Assembly (NCBI GenBank): GCA_032988165.1 | Contig: JANTQF010000228.1 | Location: 1 to 55,601 of the forward strand | Length of the DNA: 55,601 nt | From: Emmonsiellopsis sp. PD_33 | Taxonomy: Eukaryota > Ascomycota > Eurotiomycetes > Onygenales > Ajellomycetaceae | Reading direction: 5' to 3' | Shown here: one piece after another, positions 47,594 through 55,601 of the stretch | Position numbering within the stretch: position 1 is the stretch's first letter | How the letters are laid out: every line of letters starts with the position of its first letter | Program-made: the position numbers and the translations under genes | Notes under the pieces: generated by a model | What the model was told of the DNA's origin: nothing | Database searches by the model: none | The model's input: only the letters and a program-made list of their open reading frames with translations

Positions 47594-48805
47594 ATGGTGC
47601 GGAATCCGTGTATCCCCCTATTAGGGATAAGTCTCCTTTCCTGTGGCTCCCTCGCTCAAAACCACGCTACGGAGATTCTTGAGGGGATCAGAACTTCATA
47701 TAATTTACCTGGTCTGGCGGCTGCGAGGATCAGAGAATGTTCTCTGACTAAGGGAGCAGTTGGGCTGCGGAAGATTGACGAAAGCAAAAATCTCCAGGAT
47801 ACCGACAGTTTTCACCTCGGCTCGAATACCAAAGCCATGACGGCAACCATCATCGGGATACTCGCTGACGAAGGTAGCTTGAGCTGGGATCTGACGCTTT
47901 CAGAGGCACTCCCGGAATACGAATCTATCATGTCCGAAGGACATCGAAAAACAACAATCGCAATGCTCGGAGCCCATCGATCAGGCATCCAAAATGACAT
48001 GGCCCAAGATCTCGCGTTTATTGAAAGCCTCTATGAACCCTCTCTCACGCCAGTTGACGGTCGAAAGCTCATAATCGACCGTGTCCTAAAGCATAAGCCG
48101 GCTGGAGTGTCTGGGGAATATTTCTACGATAACACGAATTACATAATCCTGGGCCTTATCATTGAGAAGTTCGTTGGAGATGGTTCTTCGTGGGAAGAAA
48201 TTATCACAGAGCAACTTTTCAAACCACTAGGAATGGCTTGTGGTTTTGGCCCTCCTCCACAATCCAGCATTAGCTCTATCGACAACCCGTGGGGCCATTA
48301 CGTCAATCTCTCAACGGACCCTCCAATCCCCGTCGGCGGTCCCATTATTCGGCGAGACAATCCCCCGTCTCTCGGACCTGCCGGGCTTGTCCACTGTGAC
48401 ATCGATTCCTACCGTAAATTTATCCAGCTCCATCTAGATGGATTCAATGGCCGTCCCACGTCGCTTCCTATCAAACCCGAAACTTTCAAGAAGTTGCACA
48501 CCCCTTACCCATCAGCGCCCGGCGATACTGTTGCATACACATATGGAGGATGGATATATTTACCAGACTCAACTAGCCCGTGGCCAAACGGACCTATCCT
48601 CACACATGCCGGTTCGAATTACTATCATTATGCTGAAGTCATGCTAGCCCCTGGTTTGGGACAAGCGGGCGAGGCATTTGTAGCTTTGATGAATGCCGGA
48701 AATGCTATGCAGGGGGGAACGGTGCCTGCGGGAAACGCGACGCTAGATGTCTTTGTAGCTATGTTGGATGGAAGTTTATTTCCTCCTGGCCCAGCTCAGA
48801 ATTAG
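47594..48805 (+). CDS. Secreted serine beta-lactamase-like hydrolase, single exon, 403 aa
   Basis: Class C beta-lactamase/penicillin-binding-protein fold, acting in fungi as esterases, D-aminopeptidase-like or transesterase enzymes rather than on antibiotics. The nucleophile motif S-x-x-K is Ser77-N-T-Lys80, preceded by F-H-L-G. The second motif Y-x-N is Tyr178-Asp-Asn180 followed by Y-I-I-L-G. L-T-H-A-G-S-N near residue 340 fills the place of the third (KTG-like) motif. The N-terminus from the first ATG is a signal peptide (L-L-G-I-S-L-L-S-C-G-S-L-A), so I prefer 47594, although the frame is open about 150 bases further upstream. No neighbours of a biosynthetic pathway, so the substrate is unknown. 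Length is normal for the family and the gene looks intact. Confidence 0.88.
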   Translation: MVRNPCIPLLGISLLSCGSLAQNHATEILEGIRTSYNLPGLAAARIRECSLTKGAVGLRKIDESKNLQDTDSFHLGSNTKAMTATIIGILADEGSLSWDLTLSEALPEYESIMSEGHRKTTIAMLGAHRSGIQNDMAQDLAFIESLYEPSLTPVDGRKLIIDRVLKHKPAGVSGEYFYDNTNYIILGLIIEKFVGDGSSWEEIITEQLFKPLGMACGFGPPPQSSISSIDNPWGHYVNLSTDPPIPVGGPIIRRDNPPSLGPAGLVHCDIDSYRKFIQLHLDGFNGRPTSLPIKPETFKKLHTPYPSAPGDTVAYTYGGWIYLPDSTSPWPNGPILTHAGSNYYHYAEVMLAPGLGQAGEAFVALMNAGNAMQGGTVPAGNATLDVFVAMLDGSLFPPGPAQN

Positions 48806-49137
48806 GGAACGGGGGGGTTGTTAAAAGTGTAATATACAGACAAGGAAGCCATGGGAATCTACACTACTCACAGACGCTGTCGCCTCTTCTTCTCTCGACA
48901 TAGCCTTAAACCTAAGTCTCTCTCCAGAGACTTACCAAGCCAACAAGGCGAAGCAACTACCAATTGGCAAATGTATTCAAATCTCCGATTATTTGGCTTT
49001 CAGATAAAAGTCCGACACAAACAAATGGATATCGCAGCAAAACAAGATTCCCAGTTGAACACCCGCAACCAACAAAAACCGCCATTAGGAAACCCCACTA
49101 CCATCCCTCCACAGTCCCAACCCCCAGGAAATTTCCC
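48806..49137. other. Intergenic between convergent genes
   Basis: 332 bp between stop codons. No gene seen. Confidence 0.5.
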
Positions 49138-50123
49138 TCAAGCGCCTGTCCTCAATGGTTTCGGATTTCCGTGAAAGTCGCATGGGGCAAACTCCCACGC
49201 CTCCTTGTGCTTTCGGGAGAAGACCCAAGAGGTCAAATAGGGGATAAACCACGGGAATTCGAATTTTCCATTGATCCCATTTTCGTACGTGACGTCTCGG
49301 CCACTTAGGGCAAAGGGGAGTTCGACGGTCTGGTACACACAACGTGAGTATAAAATGGTTATATCCTTAAAAGGTAACAACAACACATGCAAGCTAAGCT
49401 GGGATGCAACTCACTATACTCGACTGGGCCTGAAGTCGGGCCAAACAAAGATCCTGGGCCTTCCTCGCCTCGTTACACTCAGGATCATACTCCTTCAACG
49501 ACAACAGTGTATCGATCTCCGCGTGCAGATGATCCGTCAACTCCTTGCCAAACCGATCAATTAACCTCCTCAACTCGTTCCCGTCAAGCTTCTCCGGCGT
49601 CTCAAACGTCTTCCTCACGTACTCCTCGAAGCCCTTCATCTCCTTCACAAATGTTTCGTGCTCCTGCACGTTGGTATCCATAATGCCCTTGACGCTATAC
49701 TTTTCGATTTCGGGGAAGAGGATTTCTTCCTCGATGGTATGGTGTTGTTCTATCGCGTCGATCCAGAAGATGCAGTACTGGAGGAAATTTTTCTTGTCCT
49801 TGGTCTTGGTGATGTGGGGGGCTTGTACGTAGATGGCATTCAACGGGAGGAGATACATGTTGTGGGCGATGGACATTTCGTTGGCAATGTAGGTGTCGGG
49901 TGTCTATATGCTCGCAATTGAAGGATTTGGTTAGTTCTCAACCATGCATATGTTGAAGTAGATACCCAAATGGACGGATGGTCGGGCATTTGTTGGGTAA
50001 ATATCCAATTGTGAATGGCTAGAAAATGAAGGTATGTATATCCGAACTCACATCTAGCAGGCGGGATTTAGGGCTAGGAATAAGCTTAAAGGGCCCGTCC
50101 GCCCATTTTGACTCTGTAGCCAT
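49138..50123 (-). CDS. Hemerythrin (HHE) domain protein, 3 exons, 250 aa
   Basis: Exons 50123-50052, 49903-49415 and 49329-49138, introns of 148 and 85 bp, all GT..AG in phase 0. The first exon gives M-A-T-E-S-K-W-A-D-G-P-F; the third supplies the conserved C-terminal block F-A-L-S-G-R-D ... P-W-F-I-P-Y. The four-helix HHE core has the iron-ligand pattern: His in S-I-A-H-N-M, H-H-T-I-E-E-E-I-L-F-P-E, Q-E-H-E-T-F and H-L-H-A-E-I. Such proteins bind a di-iron centre and are linked in bacteria and fungi to oxygen, nitric oxide or iron handling; the exact role here is not known. No signal peptide, so cytosolic. Only the middle exon is obvious at first reading; the flanking exons come from frame and family pattern. 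Confidence 0.88.
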
Positions 50124-50794
50124 AGCTCAGTCGGCCGTTTAGTCTGTTCTTCGTCCCTTGATGTGCGTCCCAGCAGTGTTCCCTCGACCGCGCAAGGTTC
50201 TATTTTGAACAAATGTAAAGATTCGCAAATACTAATCAAAGTAACAACAAGAAATGAGGAAACGGATGTACAAATGCGACGGCACAGCCAGCTTTTATAA
50301 AATACGCGTAAATAGATTTTATGTCAAGAAACGACTGCACTTGTAGTTAGCTGTGTATAGTGGGTGGATCTCCTGTTCCGGCCCCCAGCTTCCAAGGTTC
50401 TTAGGGCTGACAATCCTTTCAAATCAGTTCTCTTCGCCAATAATATCAGCCGATCAGGGGTCGACAAGCGGCTCAACATCGCCATGGCTCTGGGCGAGAA
50501 GACGGAGACGATTTAGTGATGTCATTTGTTAAGGGAACTTGAAATCATTGATGATCTTCCAGCTGGTTACTACTAGTTATGTCTATAAATATCCCCCCAC
50601 CCATTTGCGGCCAGTCTGGTTACAAGTTACAGGGCAGCCATTCTTTACTCCTTCTTGTGATGAAAAACAAGCCGCATGCGCTGGCTTTGCTCGCTCCCGG
50701 CTTGCGCCGTCCCCCCCTCTTCGCCCTATCACCCCTATCACCCCGACCACCCCCGAGATTTTTGATGAGGTGCACATGGATGAGGCCCTGTGCG
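50124..50794. other. Promoter of the HHE gene and border of the CpG-free block
   Basis: Normal CpG content up to the last CpG at 50793. A TATA-like tctataaatat stands at about 50581 on the plus strand but no gene follows it. Confidence 0.45.
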
Positions 50795-52464
50795 GTCACA
50801 TTACTACTCTTGCTGCACAAATTTCCATCTTTCTAGAATTGAAGAGAGATAAAAGCCCATCATGAACACAGATGGAAATACTCCATTGAGATCTTAAAAG
50901 AATTAGGGCTCTGGTAAGTTAACTAACTTATAGCTACTAGTTACTCATAGTTATCAGTATGGCAGGTTACACCACATTATAACCTGGCCCACAGAATAAC
51001 CTGTTATCTGGGGGGGCTTGACATATGAACACCACCAAATAAACTGTTATCTCAGGGGGGTCAGTGGGGCAGGTTACCTTGGCAGTTATCCAGATTCCTC
51101 ATATAATGATTGATGGAAACAGGCAGTTAGCCCCTGACTGCCTGCAAGTCTAATGAATAAGATATATATATATTTCCCCCTTTCCTCCCCAGTCAGCAGC
51201 TAGTGTAGCATAGCACATCAATAATATCATAGCATGACACCTACATACATATAAGGTAAATAATTTTACACTGGATTTTCTTTCCCCAAAGAAACTTCAT
51301 GACATTCTCACTATTTCAACCTGAAATCCAAAATAAACTGCCATATGAAGGCTGAAAAAACAAAAAGGAAAAAGGTCAAAACTGAGTCTCTAAAATTGCT
51401 GTATAGAGATAGAAAAGAAAAAAGAGACAGTAAAAAGATAAGACATAAAGAAAGATAAAATTAAGTATTTAAAAATAAAAGGCAGGCCAGAGGTAAAGAT
51501 AAAGGTAAAACTAACTTAGAATAAAAAGCATACAGAAAGTAGAGTTCATATAGATCAGATAAAAATATCTTCAAAACTACTAGAGACTATTATCTCATCT
51601 TATTTCATATTAAAACTGAAGAAGCTCTACTTAATATAGATAGAATTCTCAGGAGTTAAGCTAATCTAGATCTATACTATCTCTAAGGTGACTTCTCCAT
51701 ACAAGCCCTAACTAGCAGCTAGAGAGACAGGAGGGGAGAGTAATAAGCTCCAGCTATTATATTTCTAATCATTCTGTATGGAGTAGCAGGTATAATAGTC
51801 ATATTACTTGTAATTACTACAGTATTCATCAAAGTGACTAGATGCTTGTATGCAAGTTATAAAGAGCTAATAATCTATATTATCTGCACAGGTATTATAG
51901 AGTCTGGTTAACTATTATCTATACAAGTAAATAAGAATCACATTAATATATAACTATCAGTTGGATATAATCTAAATTATACTAATAATTTCTAGCTGGA
52001 AGAGCACATCATTTCTGAGCTATACTAGAATCACACAGGACTAAGGGGAGTAGGCAAAGTTAGCTAGCTGCTGACTACTAACATAAAGATATGAATACCC
52101 ATTCTAGGGGTATTATACAATCTAATCATATAGTTATTGTAAAGCTCTATATTTATATAGAGTTAGTCTCATCACTTTCTCTTTCTATAAGTATCATACA
52201 GAGAGTTTATACTTACATTTTGAAGGCTTTTTTATAAATGTTTCCTCTTTGAAGGAGGAAGAAAAGGAGGAGAAGGAGGAGGAAAAGTTGCAAGAAACTT
52301 TTATAGACAGATAGGCAGATAAATAGATAGAGAAGAGGATCTTTTGCATGTAAAGAAAAAAGATTAATGATGATTATAATAATGAAGAAAAAAAAACTAA
52401 GAAGTAAAGAAAAGCTAGATATTTATAGTTAGAGATTATAGGCTTTTCCATGTGTGAAGCTATT

Positions 52465-52880
52465 CATATAGAGCTTCATAAAGGCTAGTAAATGAGAAAG
52501 AGGTTATTAAAACAGATTATTTACCCTTCATATAGAGCTTCATAAAGGTAATTAAATGATAAAGAGGCTTCTGAAGCAAGATATTTACCCTCCATATAGA
52601 GCTTCATAAGAGTAATTAAATGATAAAGAGGCTTTTAGAGTAGAGTATTTATCTCACCCTCTTTATCTAGCTTTATCCATATAGAGATTTACAAGGACAA
52701 TCAAATAGTAAAGAGATTAGTAGAGTAGGATATTTACTTCATCTCTTTATCTGACTTTATTTATATAGAGGTTTGCAGGTTTATGAGAGCAATTAAATAG
52801 TAAAGAAGTCAGCAGGAGCAGAGTATTTACCCTCTATATAAAGCTAGATAATTAAATAGTAAAGACAGTAAAGAGGATTA
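52465..52880. repeat. Degenerate tandem repeat, five to six copies
   Basis: A unit starting CATATAGAGCTTCATAAAGG and containing AATTAAATGATAAAGAGG and ATATTTACCC recurs at about 52465, 52529, 52593, 52678, 52762 and 52835. The first spacings are 64 bp; later copies carry an extra CTCTTTATCT-type insert that raises spacing to about 85 bp. Confidence 0.85.
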
Positions 52881-52910
52881 TTTATTTACCTTATTCTTAG
52901 GTCATTATTA

Positions 52911-53095
52911 GGTCAAATTAAGCTACAGGCTTGAAGAATGCATACCTTAATTTATTATAGAGAGTCAGCCTATTCTCTTTATGTTCATATGGAGCCCTTC
53001 AGATCAAATTAAGTTACAAACTTGGAGGATGCATGCTTTAACCTACTATAGGAAATCAGCCTATTCTCTTTGTGTCTATATAGAGCCCTGTAAAA
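52911..53095. repeat. Tandem duplication of about 91 bp
   Basis: TCAAATTAAG begins at 52913 and again at 53004. Both copies continue with a related GATGCAT/GAATGCAT, AGTCAGCCTATTCTCTTT or its variant, and a GAGCCC end. Confidence 0.85.
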
Positions 53096-55451
53096 GAAGG
53101 GAAGATTAAAATTAATATTATTATTATACTATTACTATTTAGAACTGGCCAGCTAGTTAGTACTACTACTATAGTTTATTATAATCATTACTCATTATTA
53201 ATATTAATAGGATCATCTTCATACAGAGCTGCCAGACTACCTCTCCTTCTTTAATAGGTTAAAAAGGTTATTAAGAGTTAGCCTTCCCCTCTGATGTATC
53301 AGCTCAAACTCCTCAATAGTAGTAGTTAGAGATATATTAATAATAATATACTTCATATAGATCTCATCAATAATCATCTTTCTCCAGGAGAACATCATCT
53401 ACTCTCACTGTGTAGGCCATCAAGTAGCACTGTAGTGATCCTTCAGACTTTATATAGAGAAATAATTATTTAAGTTAATAGTTTACTCACATCAGACATC
53501 CAGCACTGACAGGATTATATAGAAGAGAGTATAGTACTTAGAGCCAGAATTCAGATTAAAGATAGAGCTAGATATAATCATAGTAGTAATAGTAGCTGTA
53601 GCAGCCACAGCCACAGCCACAGTAATATTAATACTGGTAGTCACTGTAGCTACTGCTACTAGGCTTAGACTTTATATAATACTATCAGGGAGCATCAGAA
53701 CCTCAGAGGCTAGAGCTGAGTTAAATATGACTTATATAGAAAAAATCATCTTATTCTAAATTAAATCATCTAGCTTATCATTTATAGTATACAGTCACTG
53801 CAGGTGAGCATCTCCTCAGTAGTTAATAATCTAAATGATCTCCTACTATACATTCTATAACTACTAGATAATAATTAGTATTATCATATAGAGCTGTATA
53901 TCCTCTGAAGTCTCCACATTTCTCAGGAATAATTTAATCTATCTGATGAACTTCATATAGTCTATTCATATAAAGATAAAATCTATCTATATAAGATAAA
54001 GAAAGAATTATTACTTAAGAATAATAGAGTTCTGTAGTAAGATGATTTAGAGCTACTTTAGTAGACTTAGAAATCTCTAAGCTACAAAATCTTACTTCTA
54101 ATTTTAATTTTAGCTTTTCTTCTTTCTCTCCTCCTCATTCAGTTTTTCATATAATATAAGCTAAGATATTTAGAAGTTCACCCAGGGCTAGACAGCTCTC
54201 TTCAGACTGAAAGGGAAGCTAATCTTAGCTCAGAATATGAAGTAGTTCTTCTAAATCTAGTAGTTAAATCTAGTTATACTCTATACAAACTTTCATAAAA
54301 TATTTAATAGATAGTACTTAATTAGAGTATCATTATTCTATCATTCAGTACAGTAGATCTAGCCCTCAGACATGCTATTTAACTTAATAATTCTGAACCC
54401 CTAGCTTCATTCAAAATGAGTCTTCTTAATGATGGTGAGGTTAGTAGCATTAAATATATAATTCATCTACTGAAGCTGAGTCTCATACAAAAGTGGCTAG
54501 AATAAATTAGCCCCTAGAAGAAGATAGATATCATACTAAAGATTATATCTTTAAAAGTTTGATGCTGACTCATCTAGAAGATTCTAGTAATAAAAGAGGT
54601 AAAAGACAGTTATAAACATCATATAAAGTAGAAAGTTACAGTGCTATAAAACTATAATATACTCTAGCTAGCTCATCTGATTTATCTTATTATTATCTAT
54701 AATTAGAATGAGTAGTTAATATGACATTAAACCCTCATTATTAAGGAAAATAGTAAAAAGATCTATTAGCTATACTATATAAGAGCTCTCATTTCTTAAT
54801 AGTATGTTATAGTTCATAAGAAAGTTAATCTCCATATAGAGATAGAGCTTAGCCCTGAAGTTCTTCTTTAATTACTCAGTCTAGTATTACTTTATCAGCT
54901 TAATAATGATGCTCTCATCATATCTATTCTAAAGAGTATTAGCCTTATAATCCTCATACTATACTCATCTTTATATAAACTTTTTAATCTTATAATCATA
55001 GAGTAGGGCATTCAGCTTTAGCCCTTTTAAGTGAGAGATATTAGTGGTAATATCTCTACTTTTCTAATAGACTTATAGGCTCACAATGGCAGCTACATAT
55101 AATAAAACTAAGCTAATATCTAGAATTTATCTTATTACCTCACTATTTATATCTATATAATATCTCTTATTATATTAGTAGCTATTCAGCTTACAGAATA
55201 GCACTCTCTTCTCTAAAAAGAAGATAAGCTTATTTTCTATCATTAGCTTTCCATCTATAAATATAATCTTCTTATAGAAGCTCTATATCATGTATAATCA
55301 ATTATCAGCCAGTCATATAGAGTAAGTAATTAGGTAAACTCACCTATCATTCCTCTTACTTAGACAAATATTACTTCAATGTGTTCTTTAGCTGGTTCTG
55401 CTGGCTCAGGGCTAGTACCTTCTCTCTATATGAATGTAGTAGTATACTGAT

Positions 55452-55601
55452 TAGTGTTGTAAACCCAACCCGCAAACCCGCCGGGTTTCAAACCCGAAAA
55501 GAAAAAAGCCCTATGTCGGGCCCGAGGCGCCAAACCCGACGGGCTTTTTCAAACCCGACGGGTTGGCGCTAGTCCCAAATAGGCTTAGCGCCGGCCATAT
55601 T
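55452..55601 (+). mobile_element. Terminal end of a hAT-like DNA transposon, cut by the window edge
   Basis: CpG content switches on abruptly. The sequence TAGTGTTGTAAACCCAACCC resembles hAT-type terminal inverted repeats, and many ACCCG/CGGGT motifs follow in both orientations, as in hAT subterminal transposase-binding repeats. A nearly perfect hairpin joins GGCGCCAAACCCGACGGG with its partner near 55551-55570. The transposase and the other end, if present, lie beyond 55601, so target-site duplication cannot be checked. It could instead be a MITE of the same family. Confidence 0.5.

Larger units (their letters stand above)
50795..55470. other. CpG-free, AT-rich block without genes
   Basis: I read every line and found no CG dinucleotide in 4676 bases, while both flanks have many. 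TA, AT, AG and CT steps dominate. No open frame of useful length is present in any frame. This is what is left when repeats are mutated by RIP-like C-to-T change or by long-term deamination of methylated CpG. Tandem repeats inside are listed separately. The parent element is not recognisable. Confidence 0.85.

Overview
The window is a piece of a filamentous ascomycete nuclear genome, most probably Eurotiales (Aspergillus/Penicillium type). The evidence is short GT..AG introns (about 48-180 bp) in most genes, long intergenic regions on both strands with CT-rich leaders, and a gene set typical of these fungi: a GH10 xylanase with signal peptide, a SAM37/metaxin subunit, a fungal NACHT protein with an esterase head, a Helo-like protein and a KRE9-like wall protein. 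I rebuilt the exon structures by hand from splice sites and reading-frame continuity. They are consistent but unverified.

Left part (1-21 kb): a short-chain dehydrogenase (1908-3010), a large esterase-NACHT-ankyrin NLR (3548-7080) and nicotinate phosphoribosyltransferase on the minus strand (8181-9979). Then comes a stretch of about 10.4 kb (9980-20426) in which I find no convincing protein gene, only one tiny proline-rich ORF with a plausible promoter, several microsatellites and a CpG-poor segment near 18.5-18.9 kb.

Middle part (20.4-35.8 kb): an uncharacterised nuclear-looking protein divergent from sam37, a ZIP zinc/iron transporter, then a divergent pair. One partner is a 1128-residue VIT + von Willebrand A protein (minus). 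The other is a 643-residue, 10-exon protein with a Helo-like/STAND-type N-terminus (plus). They share a 463-bp intergenic region holding a perfect (GAT)36 microsatellite. A secreted GH10 xylanase with seven exons follows.

Right part (36-50 kb): remnants of two SNF2-family helicase genes on the minus strand (36.5-40 kb), frameshifted and without any visible ATPase P-loop. After them lie a LACTB2-type metallo-hydrolase with a 13-nt microexon, a Gln/Pro-rich protein, a KRE9-like membrane-anchored surface protein, a secreted serine beta-lactamase-like hydrolase and a hemerythrin-domain protein.

The last 4.7 kb (50795-55470) is an AT-rich block in which I found no CpG at all on reading every line. 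It contains decayed tandem repeats and no ORF, and looks like a RIP- or methylation-mutated repeat island. It stops abruptly at a GC-rich ACCCG-repeat sequence that looks like the end of a hAT-like DNA transposon continuing past the window.

The best candidates for an undescribed system are the divergent VIT-VWA/Helo-like pair, which I infer may be partners in a self/non-self or stress module, and the esterase-NACHT NLR. Both are inferences from domain content and layout only.
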